Notes under the pieces: model-generated
What the model saw: the letters and a program-made list of their open reading frames with translations, nothing else
What the model was told of the DNA's origin: nothing
Databases searched by the model: none
In this document: positions 43,277 through 49,760 of the stretch, one piece after another
Layout: every line of letters starts with the position of its first letter
How positions within the stretch are numbered: the stretch's first letter is position 1
Translations under genes and position numbers: made by a program
NCBI GenBank assembly: GCA_900548185.1
Contig: URJJ01000015.1
Coordinates: 1 to 49,760, forward strand
Direction of reading: 5' to 3'
DNA: 49,760 nt
From: an uncultured Opitutales bacterium
Lineage (GTDB): Bacteria; Verrucomicrobiota; Verrucomicrobiia; Opitutales; Intestinicryptomonadaceae

Positions 43277-43821
43277 TTTTGTATGGTATTTTCGGTGTTT
43301 TTAAAAAGGGAGCGCGCATATTCGGAAATCGGGGCGCGGATGAGGTCGGCCGGGCGCACAGAGGAGAACGAAGCGTCGGTGCCCACGGCCTCTATCACGG
43401 CGCAGTCCAGCACTTTTCCGGTGGAAACCTCCACGGCGGACACCTTCACCTCGGCCCTGTCCGGCACGCCCGAAAACCCGCTTGCGCGGTCTTCCCAATG
43501 CAGGATTTCGCACATGAAAAGGATTTTGAAGCCGCCTTCGCGCGCCTCCTTCAGGGCCGCGTCCAGACTCTTTATCCCGACGCTTTTCCCGACCCTTGAG
43601 CTAAGCCCGCTCAGGGCCGAATACGCGGCCGAAGCCGTTTCAAACCCGCTGAACGGATACTCGGTTTCCGAATATATGCCGTTATTGGCGCTCGCCACAT
43701 AAAAGGAGTCGCCCCGCGAAAACGCAGCCCCCGAATCGAGCGGGCGCGATATCCGGTGGTGGCCCGGCGTGGAGCACGCAAAAAGCGAGGCGCACAAGGC
43801 GGCGGCCGCCGCGAATCTCAT
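43273..43821 (-). CDS. DUF4823-like lipoprotein
   Basis: A 182-residue lipoprotein starting MRFAAAAALCASLFACSTPG, lipidated at the Cys of LFAC. The body has SFYVASANNGIYSETEYPFS, then ILHWEDRASGFSGVPDRAEV and STGKVLDCAVIEAVG, the wording I associate with DUF4823 lipoproteins (ilhWEdRat-W-S). An in-frame ATG at 43842 is possible but lies at the predicted transcription start, so 43821 is preferred. Function of the family is unknown to me. It heads the two-lipoprotein operon divergent from the PlsC-FabZ genes. Confidence 0.78.
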   Translation of the reverse strand: MRFAAAAALCASLFACSTPGHHRISRPLDSGAAFSRGDSFYVASANNGIYSETEYPFSGFETASAAYSALSGLSSRVGKSVGIKSLDAALKEAREGGFKILFMCEILHWEDRASGFSGVPDRAEVKVSAVEVSTGKVLDCAVIEAVGTDASFSSVRPADLIRAPISEYARSLFKNTENTIQK

Positions 43822-43853
43822 AATAAAGCCCGATGCATTCATTTAACGTTGAA

Positions 43854-43883
43854 ATGCTAGCACCGTTTTTTAACGCTTGTCAA
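43854..43883 (-). promoter_or_regulatory. Promoter of the lipoprotein pair
   Basis: On the minus strand a perfect TTGACA (43883-43878) is followed after 18 bases by TAGCAT (43859-43854). It occupies the whole space before the acyltransferase start codon at 43887, so binding here could also affect the plus-strand operon. Confidence 0.5.
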
Positions 43884-43886
43884 ACA

Positions 43887-44687
43887 ATGAAGGCAAAAGA
43901 AGTGGCAGCGGCAGCGGCGCACAAGGCGAGATTCGCGCTTGGGTACGGCGGCTACGTCGCAACAAACCTAATCTTCATACCAATCGCGCTCGCGGTGGGC
44001 GCGGCAACCCTGCCCTGGCCCGGGCTGAGAAGGCGGGCGCTCTCATCGCTATTGAGGGCGGTGCTGCGCGCATTCGTGTTCGGATACCTCGACATGCTCG
44101 GGATATGTTCGGTCAGGGTCATAGGGGAGGCTCCGAAGCCGGGAAGGCCGGCTGTCATAATATCGAACCACAGGTCGTTTCTGGACCCGCTGATACTCCT
44201 TGCGACCTGCCCCGGAGCGGGGATACTCGTAAAGAGCCGCTACTCGTCGTGGCTTGCGATATGGGTGCTTATAAGGATGTTCGACTTTGCCAGCATCGAC
44301 CGCTCCTCACTCGCCTCCCTGGCAGGAGCAGCGGAAAAGTGCCGCGAAATAATGGCGGGCGGAAGGTCCGTAATCATATTCCCAGAGGGCACCCGAAGCC
44401 CCTCCGCGCGCATGGGCGAATTCAAGAGCCTAGCATTCCGGCTCGCGCGCGAAACGGGGGCGCCGGTAGCGCCTGCGGCGATATGCTCCGACGCGCCGTT
44501 TATGGCAAAAACCCCGGGCTCTTTTGCGCCCCGCAGCAAAATAGGCTTCACTTTGGAATTTTTGGCTCCATTATACCCTGAAAAATTCAAGGACGCCGGG
44601 GCGCTTTCTAACGCCTCATACAGAACGATAGCCTCGGCCCTGTCGCGGGCCGGCCGGCGCAGCGCGGGGGAGGCTTCAGAAAAATGA
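43887..44687 (+). CDS. PlsC-like 1-acylglycerol-3-phosphate-type acyltransferase
   Basis: A 266-residue membrane-associated acyltransferase. The HxxxxD catalytic motif is SNHRSFLDP (His95, Asp100) and the substrate-binding motif is IIFPEGTRSPS (Glu167 to Arg170). An N-terminal hydrophobic region (NLIFIPIALAVGAATLPWPG) anchors it. Starts at 43833 or 43854 are also open, but 43887 gives the best family N terminus. It is coupled by a four-base ATGA overlap to a FabZ-type gene, implying that it acylates a lipid product of this locus rather than general phospholipid. Acceptor unknown. Confidence 0.87.
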   Translation: MKAKEVAAAAAHKARFALGYGGYVATNLIFIPIALAVGAATLPWPGLRRRALSSLLRAVLRAFVFGYLDMLGICSVRVIGEAPKPGRPAVIISNHRSFLDPLILLATCPGAGILVKSRYSSWLAIWVLIRMFDFASIDRSSLASLAGAAEKCREIMAGGRSVIIFPEGTRSPSARMGEFKSLAFRLARETGAPVAPAAICSDAPFMAKTPGSFAPRSKIGFTLEFLAPLYPEKFKDAGALSNASYRTIASALSRAGRRSAGEASEK

Positions 44688-45136
44688 CTCTTGACAAAAA
44701 ACAGATACTGGAATTCCTGCCCCAGCGCAGCCCGTTTCTAATGGTGGACGGGGTAACCGCCTGCGAGCCCGGACGCAGCATTGAATCGCGCCTCTTTCTG
44801 GACCCTTCGCTGCCGTTTTTTGCCGGGCACTTCCCGGGAAACCCGATAATGCCGGGCGTGCTCATAGTGGAGTCCATGGCCCAGACCTGCGGGCTGCTGA
44901 CAGCCCTCACCGCCCTGGAGCGCGGGGGGGGGCCACGCTCGAGGCTCTTTTACCTTGCCTCAAACAACGTGAAGTTCACAAGCGTCGTGCGCGCCGGCGC
45001 GGAGCTGAGGGTGCGGGCGCAGCTTGTGAAGGAGTTCCAGGGGCTCGCCCAGTTTTCGGCGGAGGCATTCTCAGGCCGCGAATCCGCGGCGAGGGGGACC
45101 GTCGTCCTGGCGGCCGCGGAGAACGCCCGGCAATGA
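44684..45136 (+). CDS. FabZ-like 3-hydroxyacyl-ACP dehydratase
   Basis: A 150-residue single hotdog protein. The signature AGHFPGNPIMPGVLIVESMAQ-like stretch has catalytic His49 and Glu63, and the N terminus ILEFLPQRSPFLMVDGV is standard FabZ. It removes water from 3-hydroxyacyl-ACP in the elongation cycle. Overlaps by four bases with both the upstream PlsC and the downstream flavoprotein genes. In this context a dedicated dehydratase for the specialised acyl product is likely, although a housekeeping role cannot be ruled out. Confidence 0.92.
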   Translation: MTLDKKQILEFLPQRSPFLMVDGVTACEPGRSIESRLFLDPSLPFFAGHFPGNPIMPGVLIVESMAQTCGLLTALTALERGGGPRSRLFYLASNNVKFTSVVRAGAELRVRAQLVKEFQGLAQFSAEAFSGRESAARGTVVLAAAENARQ

Positions 45137-46269
45137 AAGTTCTGGTAGTCAGGGGCAACAGGCGCAAAAACGGCATAACGGAGGCCGTGACAGACCTGTT
45201 TGTGCGCGGGCTCAAGTCCGGGGGGGCCGAGGTTTGCGACTTCAATGCGGCGCACTCCGGCATACGCCCGTGCGACGGCTGCCTGGCCTGCGCCTCCGGC
45301 GAGCGCAAGTGCGTTCACGCCGACGCCATGGGCCCGCTCATGGAAAAGCTCTCAAAGGCCGAGCTGCTGGTCTGCGCAACCCCCGTCTATTTCTACTCGA
45401 TGACTTCCCACATGAAGGCGTTTTGGGACAGGTGCATTCCGTTCGTCGACGGCTACGAAAAAAGCGGCGACGGCTGGCGCAACAAGACGTCGTTTGAATT
45501 CAGGCGCAAGAAGTTCGTTACGATAAACGTCGGCTCCGGGAAGTTCCCCGAATCCTACGCCCCCCTTGAAGCCACATGGGACACGATAGCCTCCGCAATG
45601 GGCTTTGAAAAGCCATTCCACATAACCCGCAGCGAATCCCTCTACTTCCGCCACCCGAACCAGAAGCTCGAGCGCGTGCGCCGCATAAAGGACGCCATAG
45701 AGGACGCGGGCAGGCAAATCGCGGAGACCGGCTCGATACGCGAGTCCACGCTCGCCGCAATCCGCCAGGACCTCTCGGAAAGCGACGAGGTTTTCGTCTA
45801 CAATTCAAACATATACTGGGAGAGGCTCAAGAGCTCCCGCGCGCGCTTTTCCGAAATAGCCTCCTCCGACAGCCCCAACGACGCCCAAATCCTCCTCGGG
45901 CAGATGTGCCGCCATTTCGACCCGCGCAGGGCCCCCGAAAAAGCCACAATAGCATTCCGCTTCGGCGACTCAAAGGCGTCGTACCGGCTCGACATAGCAG
46001 GCGGCAAATGCACGCTCGCCGAAGGCGAAGGCGCGGGCGCGGACCTCACGATAGAGACGACCCAGTCGTCCTGGGCCGACTTTATAAACGGGGGCGCGAA
46101 AATCATAGAGCAGCTCCACCGAGGCGACATAGTCCTGCACGGGAACCCCCACCTTTTCACGCGCATAAAGCGCTTCTTCGACTTCTCAAAAAACGCCCGG
46201 CCGCAAGCTTTGCCGCCTCCATCCGGAAGCTCCGCCGGCCTGCCGCCTGATACGGCAAAGACGAAATAA
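45133..46269 (+). CDS. Iron-sulfur flavoprotein-like reductase fused to an SCP2 sterol-carrier domain
   Basis: A 378-residue fusion. Residues 1-200 are an FMN-reductase/flavodoxin fold beginning MKVLVVRGNRRKNGITEAVT, with PCDGCLACASGERKC giving Cys47, Cys50, Cys53 and Cys60. That CX2CX2CX6C spacing is the compact motif of archaeal/bacterial iron-sulfur flavoproteins. The FMN loop is ATPVYFYSMTSHMKAFWDR. Residues about 245-360 resemble an SCP2 lipid-binding domain (ATIAFRFGDSKASYRLDIAG, then DLTIETTQSSWADFINGG and HRGDIVLHGN). It ends with a Pro/Ser-rich tail. Likely reduces an acyl or polyene intermediate held by the SCP2 domain (inference). It is the third gene of the coupled PlsC-FabZ operon. 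Confidence 0.82.
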   Translation: MKVLVVRGNRRKNGITEAVTDLFVRGLKSGGAEVCDFNAAHSGIRPCDGCLACASGERKCVHADAMGPLMEKLSKAELLVCATPVYFYSMTSHMKAFWDRCIPFVDGYEKSGDGWRNKTSFEFRRKKFVTINVGSGKFPESYAPLEATWDTIASAMGFEKPFHITRSESLYFRHPNQKLERVRRIKDAIEDAGRQIAETGSIRESTLAAIRQDLSESDEVFVYNSNIYWERLKSSRARFSEIASSDSPNDAQILLGQMCRHFDPRRAPEKATIAFRFGDSKASYRLDIAGGKCTLAEGEGAGADLTIETTQSSWADFINGGAKIIEQLHRGDIVLHGNPHLFTRIKRFFDFSKNARPQALPPPSGSSAGLPPDTAKTK

Positions 46270-46461
46270 GGCCGCGCAGCCGTCTGGGAAAAACCCGCAC
46301 GCGGCGGCAAAAATCAGCGCCATCCCCCTCGCGATAAAAGGCGCCCGAAGCCCCGCTAAGCCCTACCGCGCGGCCTCCGCAACAAATGGCGGAAACATCC
46401 GTAAAAATAGCGGGCCGCACGCCCCCCGCTGCGGCGCAGGAAGCCGGAGCCGCCCCGCGCG

Positions 46462-47187
46462 CTAGGACAGCCCCCCGTCAACCACAATGGTCTGGGCTGT
46501 TATATAGCTCGACGCGTCGCTTGCGAGAAACAGGGCAGCCTCCGCCACTTCGCCGGGGCGTCCGAAGCGTTTCAAGATGGCGCTTTCGCGCGCCGCCTTG
46601 GCTATGTCGCGCGGGATTTTTGCGGTCATGTCCGTCTCGATAAAGCCCGGGCAGACTGAGTTTACCCGGACGCCCTTGGGGCCGAGTTCGGCCGCAAGCG
46701 AGCGGGCCATGGCGCATATGGCCGCCTTCGAGGCCCCGTAGTTGGCCTGGCCTGCCACGCCCTTGAAGGCGCTGACGCTCGATATGAAAACAATGCTTCC
46801 CGAACGCTGGGAATACATTTTGCGGGCGGCGCACTTGGACCAGTAAAAGGCTCCCCCGAGGTTTGCGTCGATTACGGCGTCGAAATCCCCCTTGGACATC
46901 ATCATCATATAGCCGTCGCGGGTGATTCCGGCGTTGTTTACGAGGATGTCGAGGCGGCCGTTTTCGGCCCACACCCTGTCAACCGCCGCCGCTATCGCCC
47001 CGCCGTCCCCCTGGTCGCAGCAGACGGCCTCGGCCCCGGTCGCGCGCGCGACCTCCCCGGCCGCCTCGGCCGACGATTTGAACGAGAAATAAACCCTGGC
47101 CCCGGCCGCCGAAAACCTCTCAACTATCGCCCGCCCTATTCCGCGCGAGCCCCCGGTGACTATTGCGACTTTTCCATCAAGTTTCAT
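46462..47187 (-). CDS. FabG-like 3-oxoacyl-ACP reductase (SDR)
   Basis: A 241-residue short-chain dehydrogenase. The cofactor motif is TGGSRGIG (residues 11-18), NNAG is at 84-87, and the catalytic Ser137, Tyr150 and Lys154 lie in ISSVSAFKGVAGQANYGASK. The C-terminal RFGRPGEVAEAALFLASDAS and VVDGGLS are standard FabG. It reduces 3-oxoacyl-ACP with NADPH. It lies last in the minus-strand operon ACP, GcvT-fold, thioesterase, FabG, six bases after the thioesterase stop, and converges on the flavoprotein gene. It is likely specific for the product of this locus. Confidence 0.92.
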   Translation of the reverse strand: MKLDGKVAIVTGGSRGIGRAIVERFSAAGARVYFSFKSSAEAAGEVARATGAEAVCCDQGDGGAIAAAVDRVWAENGRLDILVNNAGITRDGYMMMMSKGDFDAVIDANLGGAFYWSKCAARKMYSQRSGSIVFISSVSAFKGVAGQANYGASKAAICAMARSLAAELGPKGVRVNSVCPGFIETDMTAKIPRDIAKAARESAILKRFGRPGEVAEAALFLASDASSYITAQTIVVDGGLS

Positions 47188-47193
47188 ATGCGC

Positions 47194-47619
47194 CTATTTT
47201 AAAGATTCGTAGCGCGCGAGTATCTCCGGCGAAAAGCCGCGCGCGAGCCTGCCGGTTGAAATGTCTATTATAGAGCACGCGCAGAATCCCTCGGCGCAGA
47301 CGGTGCGCGCGGCGGGATTGATGAGCTCGTGCCTGAATTCCAGCCTGCCCGAATACGGCAGGGCGACCTTGTGGGTCGTAACTAGTTTCAGAACGTCGCC
47401 GTAGCGGGCGGGCCGCAGGTAGGAGCACCTGTTTTCCACCACGACCACGCCGATGTTTAGCCCCAGAGCCTCGGCCATCGGGATTGCGTCGTCCAGAATC
47501 TGGAGCCTGCCGCGCTCGAACCAGAGGAAGTAGACGCTGTTGTGGACGAAGCCGAGGGCGTCGACATCCCTGAATTCGGGACGGATTTCGCAAACCCGCT
47601 TTATCCGGCGCGGCTGCAT
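47194..47619 (-). CDS. 4HBT-type hotdog acyl thioesterase
   Basis: A 141-residue YbgC/4-hydroxybenzoyl-CoA thioesterase-like protein. The motif FRDVDALGFVHNSVYFLWFE (D-x-D-x-x-G-x-V-x-N-x-x-Y) with the catalytic Asp is present, followed by ERGRLQILDD and VVVENRCSYLRPARYGDVL. It hydrolyses an acyl thioester on CoA or ACP. Its ATG overlaps the TGA of the GcvT-fold gene by one base (TGATG). Comparable thioesterases are constant members of aryl-polyene clusters. Confidence 0.87.
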   Translation of the reverse strand: MQPRRIKRVCEIRPEFRDVDALGFVHNSVYFLWFERGRLQILDDAIPMAEALGLNIGVVVVENRCSYLRPARYGDVLKLVTTHKVALPYSGRLEFRHELINPAARTVCAEGFCACSIIDISTGRLARGFSPEILARYESLK

Positions 47620-48716
47620 CAGGCGTCGAGCCCGTTTTGCAGGCTGAGCGGGATTATGGGCGGCATCGACACCGTGGCCGTGTCGAGGGGCCCGTTTTCA
47701 GACGACGAAAATTCAAAGCCCGCAAGGCCGTACTTGCGGCTGAAGAGCGCGAGCGCGACTGGGGATTCAAGCATTTTGGAAACTCCGCATGCCACTACCT
47801 CCCCGACCCTCTCGGAGCCTGCGTATATCCCCTGGCCCACCGCGAAAGGCTCCCCGGAGCCCCGGCGCACGACGCCCGCAAGGGCCGTCGGGCATCCCCC
47901 GGCGCGGCGGCTGAAAATCGCGTCTGAGCCGGGGAAGGACTCCTTTTCAAAGTCTATCATCCACTGCAACCCGAGGGCGATGGGGTCGCGCACGACGGAG
48001 CCTTCGGCGTAGATATTGAAAAAGTTCCCCTCCAGCCTCGCGTTGAAGTGGGCGGAAGCGCCGCACAGCCCGCCGCCCATTTCGGCGAGCTTTTCGGAAA
48101 TCGCCGAAAAAAGCCTCTCCGCAACCGATACCGGCGCCATGAACTGGTAGCCGAATTCGCCCGTCTTGCCGTTTCGCATGAGTATTATGCGCTCGCCCTC
48201 AAAGTCGTACTTTTCAATCGCAAGATACGGAAGGTTCAGAATGTCAGGCCCGCATATTTCCTTTGCGACCTTCCATGCCTCCGGCCCGTCAACGCTCAAA
48301 AGCACGTGGGACTCGGTGAGGTCCCTGCCCCCTCCGGAAGGATCCAGCAAGGCGGCGTCGATTTCCGCGTCCGGCGCGACGGATTCGGCCACGACGTAAA
48401 CCGTGTCGTCTATGTTTGCGACGAAGCACTCCGCCGCCACGCTCCCGTCCCGGGAGGCGAGGAAAGTGTCCATTATCCTGCCGTAGCGGAGCTTCAGGAC
48501 GTTGTCGGCAAGCACAGTGTCGAGAAAGTCGAGCCCGGTGGCCTCGTCGAATTCAAAGCGGCGGACGAAAGAGAAGTCCGAGAGAGCCGCGCGCGAGCGC
48601 AGAAACCCGTACTCGGCGTCGAAGCCCGACGCGGAGACGACGCACTCGGCGCCGTTTATCTCCCCGAAGGACGCCCCGGCGGCCTCCCACATCTTGCGGA
48701 GTTTGAGGCTACGCAT
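47619..48716 (-). CDS. GcvT-fold (aminomethyltransferase-like) protein of the acyl locus
   Basis: A 365-residue protein with the folate-binding GcvT/YgfZ fold: SRAALSDFSFVRRFEFDEAT, LADNVLKLRYGRIMDTFLAS, RNGKTGEFGYQFMAPV, LGLQWMIDFEKESFPGSDAI and a C-terminal barrel. Where T-proteins have the Asp-Asp pair after the GG turn, this one reads GSVAAECFVA (Ala95, Glu96), so true aminomethyltransferase activity is doubtful. The start at 48716 is set by GGGG about seven bases upstream and overlaps the ACP stop by eight bases. It lies between ACP and thioesterase genes, far from gcvP, so it likely serves the lipid pathway, perhaps as a folate-dependent methyl or one-carbon transferase (inference). Confidence 0.82.
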   Translation of the reverse strand: MRSLKLRKMWEAAGASFGEINGAECVVSASGFDAEYGFLRSRAALSDFSFVRRFEFDEATGLDFLDTVLADNVLKLRYGRIMDTFLASRDGSVAAECFVANIDDTVYVVAESVAPDAEIDAALLDPSGGGRDLTESHVLLSVDGPEAWKVAKEICGPDILNLPYLAIEKYDFEGERIILMRNGKTGEFGYQFMAPVSVAERLFSAISEKLAEMGGGLCGASAHFNARLEGNFFNIYAEGSVVRDPIALGLQWMIDFEKESFPGSDAIFSRRAGGCPTALAGVVRRGSGEPFAVGQGIYAGSERVGEVVACGVSKMLESPVALALFSRKYGLAGFEFSSSENGPLDTATVSMPPIIPLSLQNGLDA

Positions 48717-49002
48717 TGGCGGCCCCCTTTTCAAGCTCTGCCATTATGAAGTCCACGACGGTGTTGAACGAGCGCAGTATGTGGACGCTGAGCTCGGGTA
48801 TCTTCACGCCGAAATTGTTTTCCACGCACAACACGACCTCCAGAATGTCGAGCGAGTCCAGCCCGAGGCCGGAGCCGATTAGCGAAATGTCGTCGCGCAA
48901 ATCCGCGGGTTCGTAGGGGATATCGAGGCTCTCGATGAGGCGCGCCTTGAGCTTTTCGGCGACCTCCCTCCGCCGGGCGAGGTTTTCTTCTGTGGGCAGC
49001 AT
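48709..49002 (-). CDS. Dedicated acyl carrier protein
   Basis: A 97-residue ACP starting MLPTEENLARRREVAEKLKA. The phosphopantetheine attachment site is Ser50 in GLGLDSLDILEVVL, followed by the family FGVKIPE turn and the last helix ending NTVVDFIMAELEKG. The internal ATG at 49002 is chosen, since upstream codons lack family sequence. About 20 residues longer at the N terminus than housekeeping AcpP. First gene of the minus-strand operon, with the GcvT-fold gene overlapping its stop. It probably carries the acyl chain built by FabG and FabZ of this locus. Confidence 0.93.
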   Translation of the reverse strand: MLPTEENLARRREVAEKLKARLIESLDIPYEPADLRDDISLIGSGLGLDSLDILEVVLCVENNFGVKIPELSVHILRSFNTVVDFIMAELEKGAANA

Positions 49003-49104
49003 TGAATGTCTGTGGTTTGAATTAAAAAAAATGCGAAAGAGGCGCGCTGACGCGGGCGTTTCGCAGGCAAAAAATCGGCCGCATGGGGCTTTAAATAATG
49101 CGGT

Positions 49105-49135
49105 ACAATAGAATTGCCGCAAAATGTGTTGTCAA
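49105..49135 (-). promoter_or_regulatory. Candidate promoter of the ACP operon
   Basis: On the minus strand TTGACA (49135-49130) and TATTGT (49110-49105) are 19 bases apart, which is longer than ideal. Transcription would start near 49098, leaving a leader of about 95 bases before the ACP start. On the other strand TTGTCA followed by TAAATT may serve the glycosyltransferase gene. Confidence 0.4.
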
Positions 49136-49189
49136 TTTAAAATTCCGCCCTAAATTGTGGCCGAATATAAAAAAGCCCACCGCATCCGC

Positions 49190-49760
49190 ATGAAATTCTG
49201 CGCCATAATCCCCTGCTACAACCATTCAGACACCCTCGGCGCCGTGCTGGGCGGCCTCCCGCCGGGCATGGACGCCCTGGTAGTCGACGACGGCTCCGAC
49301 GAGCCGGTCGCGGCGCGGGGCGCGGAAGTGCTGAGGCTGCCCCAAAACTCGGGCAAGGCCGCGGCCCTGAAGGCGGGCTTTGCGGAGGCCGCGCGGCGCG
49401 GATTCACCCACGCCATAACCCTCGACGCGGACGGCCAGCACGACCCCGCGCTCGCGGCGGAATTCGCGGCGGCCGCAGCCCGCAGCCCGCAGGCCGCCAT
49501 AGTCGGGGTCCGCGACTTTTCAAGCCCCGGAATCCCCCGGGCGCGGCGCTTCATGAACAGGTTCTCAAACTTCTGGTTCCGCGCCGAAACCGGAACTCCG
49601 CTGCGCGACACCCAGTGCGGCTTCAGGTGCTACCCCCTGCGCCTCGTATCGATGGCAAAGACCGGGTTCGGCGGATACGCCTACGAGGCTGAGCTGCTGG
49701 TTAAGCTCCGGTGGATGGGGGCTGAAATCGTCCAGCTTGAAATACCCACGATATATACGC
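49190..49760 (+). CDS. Family 2 glycosyltransferase (truncated by window edge)
   Basis: The first 190 residues of a GT-A glycosyltransferase: MKFCAIIPCYNHSDTLGAVL opening, VVDDGSDEP nucleotide-sugar site, LPQNSGKAAALKAGF, and the metal-binding DXD-type ITLDADGQHDP, then RDTQCGFRCYPL as in dolichol-phosphate-mannose-synthase-like enzymes. Divergent from the ACP gene across a 187-base region. Similar GT2 or GT2-acyltransferase proteins occur in aryl-polyene and flexirubin-type loci, where they modify the lipid head. Donor and acceptor are unknown. Confidence 0.88.
   Translation, partial: MKFCAIIPCYNHSDTLGAVLGGLPPGMDALVVDDGSDEPVAARGAEVLRLPQNSGKAAALKAGFAEAARRGFTHAITLDADGQHDPALAAEFAAAAARSPQAAIVGVRDFSSPGIPRARRFMNRFSNFWFRAETGTPLRDTQCGFRCYPLRLVSMAKTGFGGYAYEAELLVKLRWMGAEIVQLEIPTIYT

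Noticed and set aside
1..49760. CRISPR arrays, insertion sequences, rRNA genes and a replication origin
   Set aside because: I looked for regularly spaced repeats, transposase motifs, rRNA-like sequence and DnaA-box clusters by eye and saw none. A short or degenerate case could be missed without software.

Overview
The window reads as chromosomal DNA of a GC-rich Gram-negative bacterium of the PVC group, most likely a verrucomicrobiote near the Opitutales. The evidence is indirect: two secreted proteins end in PEP-CTERM sorting tails (VPEP, hydrophobic helix, Arg/Lys-rich end), SecA carries a long insertion and the RGRCARQGD variant that I know from chlamydial/verrucomicrobial SecA, MDH is of the cytosolic-eukaryote-like type, and Lnt plus several lipoproteins imply an outer membrane. 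No rRNA or other phylogenetic marker is present, so this is inference.

Bases 1-7.2 kb are a conspicuously AT-rich accessory island on the minus strand. A promoter near 7.24 kb drives a 1248-residue exported Rhs/YD-repeat protein. Its last ~177 residues look like a zinc-dependent phospholipase C domain. It is followed by a train of small exported proteins: an LRR protein, a lipoprotein, an unknown protein, an NTF2-fold immunity-type protein, two small membrane or secreted proteins, and a broken paralogue. I read this as a polymorphic toxin locus with an immunity array.

Bases 7.4-13.6 kb hold a secreted pectate lyase, a rubredoxin/flavodiiron oxygen-detoxification pair, miaA with an overlapping exported unknown, and a small hypothetical gene. 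From 13.9 to 22.9 kb lie mdh, an HU gene with a strong terminator, a GcvPA-GcvPB fused glycine decarboxylase, an acyl-ACP thioesterase coupled to a GH35 glycosidase, and hisG. From 22.9 to 30.1 kb a co-oriented minus-strand block runs GPP34, mtaB, secA, lnt, tRNA-Gly(TCC), hisG. From 30.3 to 42.8 kb there are a PEP-CTERM beta-repeat protein, a CoA-disulfide-reductase/rhodanese operon, a PEP-CTERM subtilase-like protein, tRNA-Ser(GCT), a MATE transporter, a giant Sel1/TPR-type exported protein, and a DedA-like membrane protein.

Bases 42.8-49.76 kb form a dedicated fatty-acyl/lipid locus: two lipoproteins (one DUF4823-like), a PlsC-type acyltransferase, a FabZ-type dehydratase, an iron-sulfur flavoprotein fused to an SCP2 domain, FabG, a hotdog thioesterase, a GcvT-fold protein, a dedicated acyl carrier protein, and the start of a family 2 glycosyltransferase. 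Gene content resembles aryl-polyene-type clusters, but no ketosynthase is inside the window and the GcvT-fold and Fe-S flavoprotein-SCP2 components are unusual. Together with the Rhs-PLC locus, this is the most interesting part of the window.
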